A DNA stretch of 22,498 nt from Irineochytrium annulatum (taxonomy: Eukaryota > Chytridiomycota > Chytridiomycetes > Chytridiales > Chytridiaceae), in the NCBI GenBank assembly GCA_027600665.1, contig JADGJL010000401.1, positions 1 through 22,498 on the forward strand, written 5' to 3'. The translations under genes were made by a program, and so were the position numbers. The first letter of the stretch is position 1; every line of letters begins with the position of its first letter. This document shows positions 1-10,353 of the stretch, in pieces. The notes beneath the pieces were generated by a model. The model saw nothing but the letters and a program-made list of their open reading frames with translations, was not told where the DNA came from and did not search any database.

Positions 1-1
1 A

Positions 2-619
2 CCCGCCCGGCGGGGGAGGGGGCTAAACAGGCCACTGCTAGTGACGGGGGAGAAGTACAGGAGCACGAAAGCGAAGACGGTCGCGAATGGTTGCAATGCT
101 GGCGTGGACCCAAGCAAGGGTGCGCAACGTGAGACCCCAAGAGTAAGTACACTACTCTTTTCGGCACAGACTAACTCAGCAGCGAAAGGGTGATCAAGCG
201 CCATATGCTAAGTTGTCTTCCATGCCAAGGGTACGTCATGACATTCTGTCACCCTTGTTTGACAATCAGCTTTCTTGAAGGCCGAGCAGGCTCCTGTGAC
301 AAAGCCACCACCCCAGCAGGCGAAGGTCAAAGTACGTGCACCGGTATCTCAAGACGACGAAGGGCGCGCAATAGGCGAGGATAGTAGGCATCTCCTATCG
401 ACGTGGATATCAGAGCTCGCGTCCTCGAAGTTTGCCGCGAAACTGAAGGCAACGTTAGCCGACATTTTCATTGAGTCGCAAGGAGAGCCTTCCGCGAAAT
501 CAAGGGCGCCTAGCGGGGTGGAAAACGATAACGGGACTCAGTACTTCTCGCTCACAGCAACCATGATGTTGATCATTGCGCCGATTATTTATATTTTCAG
601 CACCGTTGAACTCTTTTAA
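2..619 (+). CDS. 3' end of a tail-anchored membrane protein, unidentified (partial)
   Basis: The gene enters from the left edge and stops with TAA at 617-619. A consistent reading is exon 2-142, exon 183-230 and last exon 281-619 (the acceptor could instead be 289). Introns are 143-182 (GTAAGT donor, CTAAC branch, CAG end) and 231-280 (GTACGT donor); both are phase 0 and both exons stay open. The last exon encodes a hydrophilic stretch rich in Lys, Glu, Ser and Pro. It then has a hydrophobic segment of about 20 residues (LTATMMLIIAPIIYIFS) ending six residues before the C-terminus. This pattern predicts a C-tail-anchored protein of the ER, mitochondrial outer membrane or a similar membrane, with its body in the cytosol. 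I do not recognise the family. The splice model of the small middle exon is the least certain part. Confidence 0.55.
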
Positions 620-910
620 CTAATCAACACATCACGAATACCTTGTCGCCGAGGAGAAGTAGTTCATGGACTTTTTGTACTGCATGCTTGCACATGTGAA
701 GGATGTAGTCTTGTAGCGTTCTTGCTCTGAACCTGCCAACCAGATGCAGGTAGACGAAAATTAAAAAAAAAAAATTAAGCCACAGCGAGGTTACCAAAGC
801 GGTTGTTTCCTTCGGGATCACTTTGTTTTTGATTTCTTTTTGATTTGTTTAATATTCTTAGTAGAAGGCACAAGGCACCTTAAGTGACACTCGCAGTTGG
901 TCGTCAAATC
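620..910. promoter_or_regulatory. Intergenic region, probable NUP42-like promoter
   Basis: This 290-nt spacer is AT-rich between GC-rich coding regions. It contains an A-rich tract at about 760-777 and a T-rich stretch at about 822-858, both upstream of the ATG at 911. Such tracts are common nucleosome-poor promoter features in fungi. No clear TATA box or CCCH zinc-finger exon was found here. Confidence 0.35.
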
Positions 911-3251
911 ATGTTCAATTCCAACAACCGCTTCGCCCCGCCGGCACCGGCCTTCGGGTCGACGTCATCCCTCTCAGGCGCAACCTTTGGTCAGCCTTCC
1001 TTCGGCGCGCCATCCTTCCCCGGAGCCGGCGCGGCCGCGACGAACCGCGGCAGTGTTTTCGGAGCTGGCTCATCCGTGTTCGGCAGCAACACGACCGGGG
1101 CCGCCGCGCCGACATTCGGATCCACCTCAACCCTTGGCGGCGGCGGCGTAGGGGCTGGGCAGTCGGTCTTTGGAGCTACGGCCACGCCGACCGCGTTTGG
1201 GGCAGGGGGTTCTGCGTTTGGGAGTGGTGGGAGGTCCGTCTTCAGCGGTGCCGCGTTCCAGCAGCCGCAACAGCAACAACAACCTCAGCAGCAGCAGGGA
1301 TCGGTTTTTGGGGGGGCGAGTACAGGAGGGTCCGTGTTCGGCGCGCCTGGGGGTGGGTCCGTCTTTGGTGGTGGTGGATTGGCGGCTGGCTCAACAAGTG
1401 GATCCGTCTTTGGTGGCGGTGGTGGAGGTGGATCTGTATTTGGTGGTGGGGCGGCGACCAGTTCGACTGGTGGCTCCGTGTTCGGAGGAGGAGCTTCAAC
1501 AGGCGGGTCGGCGTTCGGCGGTGGTAGCAGCGGGACGGGCGGGTCCGTCTTCGGGAGTGGTGGCGGCAGAGCGACCGGATCAACGGGCGGCTCTGTCTTC
1601 GGTGGTAGTAATGGGGGTGCTGTCGGGGCCTCTGCTTTCGGTGGAAGCGGTGCGGGTGCGGGAGGCGGTGGAAGCGCGGCGACTGGTTTGTTCGGCACCG
1701 GCCGACCCGTGACGCCGCCGCCTGCGTACGCTCCAATCTCGCCGTTCGCCGGAGGCGGCACAGCTGGGTCCGTCTTTGCGCGCCCGGCTGCGGGTGGCAC
1801 GAGCGCGGCGATGGGCACCAGCGCGATACCGCCCCCGTTCAGCGCAACCCCTATCTTTGGCGCCGTCGCGCCGCCACAGCCGTCCTCAACAGGCGCAGTC
1901 GCCTTCGGTGCGGGGGTCGCGTTAGCGAGAAGTGCTTTTCAGACGCAGACGGCTGCTGGTGGAACGGTCGGAGGCGTTCAGGGTGGTGCGCAGCCGACAT
2001 CAAGCGCTGGGGGTTCGGTCTTCGGCAGCAGTTCGGGGACGCCGGTTGCTTCTACTAGTGCTTTTGGGGGTGCCGGTACTGGCTCGGGTTCGGCCACGGC
2101 ACGATCGGGAGTTCAGACGCCTGGCGCCGGTTTGCACGGCTCACCTGTCCGTGGATCAAGCTCAAAACCGGAGGTGAAGCCCTTTAACTCGTAAGTACTC
2201 ACGATCTGCCGTTTTCTTTAAATTAACGTTGAGGTTAGGGCGAGAGACCGCGAGGTTATTCGCCAGGACTTGGACAACGAAAGGCCCGTTTGGAGGATTA
2301 GCTCGTACAGTCGGGGGGCAGGGGAATCATGCATGATTGCTGGAGCCGACTGCAGCCCGGAGGAGTCCAGGCTCGCGTTTTGGAACGAGATGCGCCTTCA
2401 CAACAACATCTCGTCATATGTGCGTTTTTTGTCCTTCAGATATTTGCCATCAATGCTACACTAATGTTGTCTACGTGCTACAGGTTGAGTTGAGAGCCAA
2501 GATAGAGGATGCCTTAACTACTCAGGTAAAAAAAGTTTACGACAACCCGGAGGAGTGCCACGCCGCCTTCGCGCGGGGCGAGAATGTTCCGGTCAAGATC
2601 GGCTCTCATCTGTCCAAGTACTGGCGCAACTTACAGACGAGGGTTGACGCCAGCGGCTTGCCGGTGGGGACGCCACCAAATGCCGGCGCGAGCAGCACCG
2701 CTCAGGGATCGGACTTCGCAGCTGCCGGAGCATCCCCTTTTGCGGCGTCGACTGTGTCGGCGACAGGAACTTCGGCAGCGAACACGACGGCTGGACCATC
2801 GACCACGTCCCCGGTGGCAACGGCGCAGACTGTGACTCCGGGCGCCGGCCCGGCAGGGCTCTTCTCTGGCGCCAAGGCCACCGGAGGCACTCCTGGCCTT
2901 GTCTCTGGGGGCATTGATGGGGGGACGCCTGGCCTCTTCTCGGGTGGCGGTGCGGGAGGAACGCCAGGTCTCTTTTCGGGAACCTCGTCGTCGAGCGCCG
3001 GAGGAACTCCCGGCCTTTCCGCTGGTGCCTCCGCCGGCGCTGGTGGAACGCCGGGCATGTTCGGCGGTGCGTCCTCCTCTGGGGCAACAGTAGGCGCACT
3101 TGAGCAGATGGTCAACGCTCTTAAAATCTACGGGATTGCGCACCCGGCCGAGAAGACACCGGACGAGGACGACTTGCAAGAGTTTGCGAAGAAGAAATTT
3201 GATCGCGTGCCGACGTGTGTGCCGCCGATGCACCTGAGGGGAACTGCTTAA
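911..3251 (+). CDS. NUP42: FG-repeat nucleoporin, Nup42/Amo1 (CG1/NUPL2) type
   Basis: Exons are 911-2190, 2239-2419 and 2484-3251, joined in frame (phase 2, then phase 0) to give 742 aa. Residues 1 to about 415 are a disordered Gly/Ser/Ala-rich domain with 24 FG dipeptides, mostly SVFG or SAFG, and a Gln-rich insert near residue 120. Exon 2 encodes the most conserved block, with QDLDNERPVWRISSYS and SPEESR. This matches the 'DL..E.P.W.LS.Y ... SPEELR' signature of Nup42/Amo1/plant CG1 proteins. A second low-complexity region carries several GGTPGLFSG-like repeats. The C-terminus (EDDLQEFAKKKFDRVPTCVP) resembles the Gle1-binding tail of Nup42. The family sits on the cytoplasmic face of the nuclear pore and helps Gle1/Dbp5 release exported mRNPs. 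The CCCH zinc finger found at the N-terminus of many relatives is absent, as in budding yeast Nup42. The start is the first ATG of the open frame. Confidence 0.78.
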
Positions 3252-3935
3252 AGGGTGGAGCAGGTGTTGTAATGGGTTTGACCTTATGAAGGGCTGTGAA
3301 TGTTGAATAGAATCATTTGTTAAAATGAGTCAGCGATCGAGAGGTCGGTCGGCGGCAGGGTGAGATTGTGCTGCATGGGTGTGGGATGATGTTCTTGCGA
3401 TAGTTCTGCTAGACTTTTGTTAATAAGCGACACGAAAGAGTTTGGCGTGCAGTCATGTTTACATCGCATAATATTTTCACATCAGCTGAACATCATATTG
3501 ACAAGTCAGAACACAAGTAAAATCCAGCGTTTGTTGACTGCTTCCAATATCCCCGACAGTCCATCAGCTCCGGGGACCTAAGGTCATCCCGAAATATAAA
3601 TTGCTCGCTCATGTGCACATGTATATACTGATCATTACTTAGACGCTGATGCTTGAACAAAAGAAATCTCAAAATTAGTGACTCTATTGACGGCCTGTCG
3701 CGACGGATGGCGAGGAACTTCGGGTTCTAGTGGGCCCGGAGGTCGAGTATGGACGGATGCGGGGAAGCGGGACCTGGTCACCGAACATACCCGCGTGATC
3801 GACGAGCAACCTCACTGCTTCGGTGTATCTGGAGCGGATGTTGATGTTAACTCCAATGATATATATCTTGTATTCTGTTTCCTGTCATGTCGGTCAAAGA
3901 CTTTTTTCTTCATTTGTCGCGATCAGGCGGCTCTG
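3252..3935. other. Intergenic region between NUP42-like and NOL11-like genes
   Basis: This 684-nt spacer is AT-rich in its first two thirds. The frame of the next gene is open from 3678 but has no ATG before 3936. A splice acceptor-like TCGCGATCAG lies just before the ATG, so a 5'UTR intron or a short upstream exon is possible. No gene is seen here. Confidence 0.4.
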
Positions 3936-6900
3936 ATGTCGCATACCGCGAACGTTACGAGCGCCGGACCGGGGTCAGCGGGGACCGTAACGGTGTCCTC
4001 CAGGCCGGCAGCCGGCGTCCCGGTCTCTACCTCGGCCTCGCGCGTTGCCACCAGGCTCCAGGACCCGATCCCGCTCACCGTCTACCCGTTCAGGGTCACC
4101 CTGCCGCCGTCGCTCTACGGTGGGGCGGGCCGGAATACGAGCGCATCGCGTCAGAAGGACAAGGCGGGGAAGAGAGGGAAGGGAAAGGTCGAAAGTGCGG
4201 TCACCGGGGCAGCAGACGCGAAGAAGCGGCATCCGACGCCGTCGTTCCTCTGCGCGGCATCCCCGCACAAGAGCAACTCGTCGACTTCGTCGCAGTTTGC
4301 ACACCACCCGAACATCGTCGTGACCGTACAGTCCAGCGGCCTTTATATCTACAACGTATGTGTTCCTTTTTGTGGAATCCCGCACCGTTGTCGGTTAACG
4401 ACTTCTTCTTTACCGCGTATTGTAGTCCTTCAACCAGCAATGCCTCCACTCCTTCTCCGTCCCGCCAGCCGTTACATTTGCTTGCCCCGCGCGATGCATC
4501 ACCCTTCGATCTACAACCTCGTCGACGCCACCGGACCAGAAGCAGAAGAAGTCGGGTGCCAAAACTGCGGCGATGGACGTTGATGGCGAGGAGGATAACG
4601 ACTTTGACGACATGGAGGAGGATGACAACGGAGGTGCTTCGCCCGCGGACGTCCCCGTCGCGCCCACCGCCTCACGAAAGGCCTTCCGCCTCTTCGCCGC
4701 GATCGCGACCGCGCCCGACCTGCCCGACGCCGAGGCCGGGCGACACCTCTGGATGTGGGACACCGCGTCATCCTCACCCTCAGAAAACGGGACCGTCTCA
4801 GCAGCGGGACACGCGTCCGCAGCGCCGGGAAAGCCGACGCGGACGATGAAGCTTGCGAGACCCGCGCATCACCTGGCGGTACATCACGGGGACCGGTTGA
4901 TTGTGACGTGCGAGGACGGGGGCGTAGTCGTCATTGGGAGGGATTTAGAAAAGGTCGCGAGGAGCTTGATGAGACCCGCGGCGAAGGGGCGACCAAAGGC
5001 GACAGCGGTGTGGACGGACGCTGTTCATTCCAAGTCGGCACCATTAGGGTCGACAACGCGGGTGATCACGGTGCTGGCGCTGCATCCGCCGGAGGGTGCG
5101 GAGGGGGAGGGGATGAGGTACGCTGTGAGGGTTGTTGTCGCGACGACGGATGGGGCGGAGGCGGGGGCGGATATTGACATGGAGGGGTCGGAAGACGCGT
5201 CGGCGGGGGACGTAGCGGGTTTGCCAAGGGAGACGGAATTGGATACGGATCTGGCGGAGATTGAGATCGTACCTCCACGCGGTGCGGGCAAGCCGGTCGC
5301 GTTCGCGCTAGAGGAAAAGCAGACGAGGCTCTTTGTGACATGTAAAGTCTTTCCCGGTTAAGCTGTCGTACTGATTACATGCATTTTTGGCGTGCAGTTG
5401 CAAGTGGGGATGTGGCCATTTACAACCTGGACCCGTCCTCGGCCTTGCTTTCAAGGAATAAAAACTTGTTGAGTTCGTCTAATATGAGCATCAAGTCGCT
5501 GAACTTGTCGCTCGACCCTGTGTTGGCCGACGACGGCGATGTGCAGCGCGGGCCGGCGCCATTAGGGATGAAGGCTTTGGACGGCGCATACCTGGCCGTA
5601 GTTGGTCGGCGAACGAGGAAGGGACAAGGTACGTTTTTGTCTGTGAGGCCATCGCCCCTCGTTGCGTAAATTGAGCTAATAAAAACCGAAGTAGCTCAAG
5701 ATGTCCTTTCGGTCTGGGATACGCGCTACGGCACCCTCCAAGTCGAGCGCGTCTTGAACGCGGAGGAGATCGACGGCATCGAGGCCAGTAAGGCAGCAAT
5801 CGACTTCAGCGGGCGGGACCGTGGTGGCGTTGGGAAGGTGTATCATGTGAGTTACCGTTTGCTGTGATTTACTGGCTAAGTTAACTCGTGTTGTTCGTAG
5901 ATGGACATTGTCTTCTTACCACAGGTTGGCCCGTCGCTCTCCGTCTCGGTGTCAGATCTGGATGCTATCATCCCTCTCTCATTCTCCTCGACCGCCTCCC
6001 TTATACCCTTTTACTGTCCGCCCCTGACGCTCCTAGCGGCCATTGGCAAGCTTCACGGCAACTCACTTTTCGAACCAGCCCTATTACCGGCGGGGAACCA
6101 AGATGTCATTAACCCTTTATCCCTCGGCCTCGTTGCTATTCCGCCGGTTGGCTTGTTCCCGAAGGTCCTGGCGGCGTCAGGCGACGGCGACCACATATCG
6201 GACGCTGAAGTGCTTGCGGCGTGGATGACGTCGCTCCGCGCGCTGGACGAGCTCGACCGCACGCACGTTGCGCGGATGATCCAGCCCGGCGTTACGCGGA
6301 CGAGCGAGCAGTTTTGGAAGGACTTTGTTAAGTGGATCGATGAAAAAGATGCCCTGGCAAACCCCGGCCCCGCAGTGGTGTCAAAGGGCGACTCTGCCGT
6401 CGCAGATGACGCCGTCGCGGGGAATAGGAGGACGATAAGCGTTTTCACGCCGTTTGACTTCAGGTCGGGCGACGACGCTATCTTCCAGGTCGTCCCCCGC
6501 GTCGAGGTCGCGCAGCCCGCAATGCAAGCCCTCCTGGCGCGCATCGTGTCAACCGACGATCCGGCCTTCTACCCGCACGAGGCGTTGAGGTACCTCATTC
6601 GGACGAGGCGCGCCACGAATCACGTCACTGCGCCGCAGCCGGTGTCGGGATCCAAAGGGCGTGGGACACGGACGGTCGTTGAGTGTGTCCTGGACAAGGG
6701 GGATGTCGTGACGCTCGCGCTCATCCTGTCGGGTGACAAAGGGTGGTTGCCCGACGTAACGGAGTCCGAGCTCGCGCTCATGCTTGCGCGGATTTGCGGG
6801 CCCCCGACGCAGCACTTATTGCCGCTGGCCGATATGGACAGGTTCGCGTATGGGCTGCATAAAGGCCCCAAAAAGCTTGCGAAGTCGTGGGGCCTTATGC

Positions 6901-7606
6901 TGACCGGGAGGAAGGAGGGTCGCACCGACTTGGGCTGGACGTCAGATGGGCGGTCGTGGTTCGTTGTGAGGGTGTTGGCGATGCCGCGGAACGACGTCCG
7001 GATGGCCATGGCGATGAAGAAGGCGCTTGGCGTCGAGTGCGTCGAGTCGCTGCTGAAATGGTGCTTGCATGTAATGGAGAAGGACCGGGCGAAGCATGCG
7101 GAGGTGTCGGAGGCGGAGCCAGGTTGGGTTAGCGTTGCGCGGGAGTTGAGGGCGCAGATCGCACATGAAGATCCGAGCCTTCGAAGGCAGCTGTGGTGGC
7201 TTTGGAAGGACGATGCCGGCGATCATAATGCGATGTTGTTTGATGTCGTAAGTACTCGGACTCCTATTTCTGTGTCTATTTACTAAGTTAAAATATAAAG
7301 GCCGTTAGCTTGATGTCCCTTGTCGTCGACTCGCACCTACCCGTCCTTCTCCTGACGCCATCGCTCGAGGGCTTGCTTACGAAGTTGAGCGGGATCGTTA
7401 GCGCCGACCTTAAGGTCATGTCGCTGGTGGAGCGCAAGCTGAAGGGTTGCCTATCGCCTTTCGTCCCCGGCCGCATCATCGCCAAAGGGTCGACGGAGGC
7501 GACGGAAAAAGAGGGCGCGAAGGAGGTCAGGACGCGGTGGAAGCGGATGGTACAGGACGTACAGGACGGTGTTGGGAAATACGCGGTGGAGGTTTTCACC
7601 ATTTAG
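3936..7606 (+). CDS. NOL11: NOL11/Utp8-like nucleolar protein (t-UTP / UTP-A subcomplex)
   Basis: Exons are 3936-4355, 4426-5341, 5398-5628, 5695-5846, 5901-7247 and 7301-7606. All junctions keep frame and give 1123 aa. The order of conserved blocks follows animal NOL11. An N-terminal propeller strand (IVVTVQSSGLYIYN, about 127-140) runs into exon 2. LSVWDTRYGTLQ lies near residue 526 and a strand ending in LIPFYCPPLTLLAAIGKL near 600. FYPHEALRYLI (about 796) opens the helical C-terminal half. The last exon holds VVDSHLPVLLLTPSLEGLL and ends KYAVEVFTI, like the YSIEVLEL-type end of NOL11. NOL11 is a nucleolar small-subunit processome factor that links Pol I transcription to early 18S pre-rRNA cleavage. 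The protein is much longer than human NOL11 (about 720 aa), owing to basic and acidic low-complexity inserts (KRGKGK near 80; DGEEDNDFDDMEEDD near 192). The start is the first in-frame ATG; an upstream exon cannot be excluded. Confidence 0.82.
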
Positions 7607-7780
7607 GGCTCGGTCGTTTGTAAATTGCTGAGTTTTTAAATTGCAAAATAATGAAGTACGAGCAATAACACAACTTAAATGTCTTTTGTCGAAAGCAAAT
7701 TACATGTACTGAAGAACAATGAACGTATCTACACATTATGTAATTCTGGCGTCCAGCCGGCAAAAACTCGTTTCATACCC

Positions 7781-9148
7781 TCAAGCACCCGCAGCCGCGG
7801 AGGACCCACCCGCACTTGACGAGCTGCTGCTCTGCAGTAGCCTGAGAACGTCGATTGGGTCCGCCTTTTTCGATGTTCTCCGCATCTCGGTCTCGTACTC
7901 GATCAGGTAGTTTTTGAACAGGGACTCGCATCGGTGCATGCTATCCGTCACCTCCTGCTTCGCCGATAGCGTCACATGCTCCATATTATGAACCTGGGTC
8001 AGATACAGCCTTTTAGTTACGTTGAAGTTTTCAAAAAGCAACGGTCAACACTAACGGCGAACTCGAAATCGTCACAGCTGTCTTTCGCAAACTTCTGAAG
8101 GGAGGCCAGCTCCTCCTCCATGCTCGCACTCCGGCAGTAAGCGTCGAGGAGGGTCCTATCCTCCGGCGCTAGGGCCTTCTCAAGATCCTGGACAGGTTGC
8201 AACCGTGCTGCCTCCGCCTCGTCTTTCGCCTTTTGCAACAGGGAAAGCCAGGTCCTCTCTTCATCGAGGAGCCTGTTTACCTGTATTAACGGCCAAGTGG
8301 TTTGCACAGACCAAACCTTGCAAGCTCCTTCTCGTATTCGGCTTTCCGTGATGCGTTCTCAAGGTTCACCGGATTCGGCACGTACGTTACCCCGTCTTGA
8401 TGCGCGTCGTCGCTCTTGCAGTCGGTGTCAGCTTCCCAGATAATTAGAAAAAATGAAACTTACGTTATACCAAGAGGTATTAATCCGCTTTTTTTGTAGG
8501 CCCTCAATCAACTCCTTCTCGATTGCGATGACTGCACATTGCTTTCAGAATTCGCCAGTCGAATCACGGAACAGAAAATACACAAACCCGCTTTCTCAAT
8601 TGCACCAGCATCGGGCTCTTTCTTTGCAGCGATCGACCCCCGCTTCGTCTTGACCCGGTCGGCGCACCAGATCATGAGTTGTCGCATCCGCACAGGCTCG
8701 GGTAGATCCGCGTCGAGATGTTTGTAGAACTCGGCCGGGTCGATGGTGTCGTGCGGCATCTCTACATGTGCCAACGAGCTCCATCAGTTTCCTCGATGAG
8801 ATAAGTGAATAAATTCTCACGTTCCAGCGGCTTCCCCGAGCTCGAGATTCTCTTCCCCCTCCTCGTCAAGCTCGTGCGCCGTGGGCTCCGCTTCCTCCCC
8901 TCCTCGTTCGCCCCGCCCTCCCCGGCGCCGCCGGCCCCATTCGCCATCCCGGCGACCCCGCTCCGACGGCCGCCGCCGCTTCGCATCTCCCGATTTTTCA
9001 TAATCATCGGTGTCTCTTGCACGGTGATCGGGACCAGCGTGTCGGTCGGCCGGCCAGCGAGGGTCGCCACCCGCGGGTTCTCGGCTCTCGGCGTCGGCGC
9101 CGACTTCGGTGTCGGTGTTGATGGGATCGCGGAGCTCGTTGGAGGCAT
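7781..9148 (-). CDS. DSN1: DSN1/Mis13-like kinetochore protein (MIS12 complex)
   Basis: Exons on the minus strand are 9148-8821, 8761-8588, 8531-8464, 8414-8317, 8272-8056 and 7993-7781, giving 365 aa with consistent phases. Residues 1-88 are disordered. Residues 90-105 carry the RRTSLTRRGKRISSSG block typical of fungal Mis13. Next come FYKHLDADLPEPVRMRQLMIWCADR (from 121), a NTSWYN motif (about 185-190), the helical LLDEERTWLSLL segment and a C-terminal helix ending DPIDVLRLLQ before a Ser/Ala tail. The protein belongs to the MIS12 (MIND) complex, which joins inner-kinetochore CENP-C/CENP-T-type proteins to the NDC80 complex. The RRTS and KRIS sites resemble the Aurora B/Ipl1 sites that relieve Dsn1 autoinhibition. 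The gene converges on NOL11 with 174 nt between stops. Three donors are weak (GTTTGT, GTTTGG, GTTAGT), so these junctions were set by reading frame. Confidence 0.85.
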
Positions 9149-9489
9149 GGGCGGCTGGCTTCGCGGCAGGTTGGGGTCGAGCGCTCCGATGATCGCGATC
9201 CGTCCAATCCCGTCCGAAACTGGACTGGAAGTGATTCCTTTTCGGACTCTGTTATATAATGCACTCTATTGAACGTATTGAATGTGTGATAGCATAACTA
9301 GAATCTTCCACCTCGCATGCGCAATAAAAAAGGTGCCTTCTTTATCGAAAGCGAAAGAATTGAATGGATGGGGTGCGAGACTGACGTTAGTGACAGCTTC
9401 TCGTAATTTATCGCCGTACGCTCACGCCCCGTTTTGCTCGTGTCCCGAGTGTCGCGAGCTCACCGCGAGGCCCCGATCCCTGTGAATAG
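9149..9489. other. Spacer upstream of DSN1
   Basis: This region of about 340 nt separates the DSN1 start from the 3' end of the P0 pseudogene. The DSN1 frame stays open upstream to a stop near 9270 but has no other ATG. This supports the 9148 start and marks the first part as 5'UTR or promoter. Nothing else is recognisable. Confidence 0.35.
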
Positions 9490-9981
9490 CTGATCAGGAG
9501 GTGACAGTACGCAGATATGCACTGAAGCAGGGTTTAGGATCGGTAGGAGACACAGCGAGGATGGACTAAGCGACGGTAGGCGCCCGTCCCAACCATGAAG
9601 AGTCGGGTTTTCCCAGTCCACAATGTAGATGTCCTTGTGAACGCTAGCGAAACGGCCTCCCAATACCAATTTAGGCAATATAAGATATTTCTGTATTTTC
9701 CGACATGGAATTGTGGAGCCCGGCGCTTGAAGTCAGCTAGTACGTTGCAGCTAGTGATATGTGCATTCTGATTGCCTAGGATATCGAAGAAGACGAGCAT
9801 ATAGCCGGTAACGCCGAAAATACCGGCGCCGTCAAGGATCACCGGCAACGCGAACGCAGGCCAATTTAACGGGGAGATGACTGCGAAGCCGTCGCCGTAC
9901 GGACCTCGAGTCTTCCTCATCCCAAAAGTATACCGATGTGCCAATGATAGCCAGAAGCAGAACGACGCAGAGAGGGATCGA
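9490..9981 (-). pseudogene. P0: decayed copy of the P1/P2 membrane-protein family
   Basis: The minus strand has a splice acceptor (CTGCCAG ending at 9982) followed by the transmembrane exon start SIPLCVVLLLAIIGTSVYF, at the same place as in P1 and P2. The conserved RGPYGDGFAVISP and ILDGAGIFGVTGYMLVFFD follow, but in another frame. The break is explained by one extra T in a TTTT run near 9922 (P1 has TACTTCGGG where P0 has TACTTTTGGG). A second shift moves the match to KDIYIVDWEN and TLHGWDGRLPSLSPSSL, which align with KDLFLLD and TLYVWDSLQPTPSPPSL of P1. Similarity fades near 9490, so about three quarters of the ectodomain is missing. No first exon with the PPxY tail was found upstream. The copy lies head to head with P1. 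It is almost certainly non-functional. Confidence 0.8.
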
Positions 9982-10353
9982 CTGGCAGTGACAAGGCGTC
10001 GGGTAGCGAGGGAGTGGGTGGCGGCGCTATCAAACAAAGGCGTCACATTTATATTACGACGTCCGGAGCGTTGCGTTGCCCGTTACGCCGTTCACCATTT
10101 ACTGTTTGAATTTGGGTGGGTCAAGCTTTATTACAAAATGTACACAGTGAGCAGCCCCAATCATCATCATTTCGGTGAACTACGACAGTAACGCGACCTT
10201 GGGTGTGAGCTGTGGAAAAAAAAAGGATTAACAAATTTATTTCCGAGTATGTTTTTGTTTGTCATGGAATGACTAAATTGCATGGTGGCACAAAGGCTTG
10301 GAGTGAGACGTAAAAGCCCTACACAAGCCCAACGCTCTTCGCCCTCATCCATC
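9982..10353. other. Spacer between P0 remnant and P1
   Basis: The 372-nt region holds the P1 promoter and whatever is left of the P0 upstream sequence. An A-rich tract lies at about 10214-10223. No P0 first exon and no other gene are visible. Confidence 0.35.

Noticed and set aside
190..384. 64-codon open frame beginning at 190
   Set aside because: It overlaps the exons and intron of the tail-anchored gene in a different frame and lacks any supporting feature.
1170..1818. Long open frames on both strands overlapping the FG-repeat exon
   Set aside because: They are Arg/Pro-rich shadows of the Gly-rich repeats of the nucleoporin, with no independent similarity.
8415..8446. DSN1 exon 4 acceptor at the first AAG (after CTGGGAAG)
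   Set aside because: It produces a premature stop in the needed phase. The AAG ending at 8415 follows a CTGAC branch site and keeps frame.
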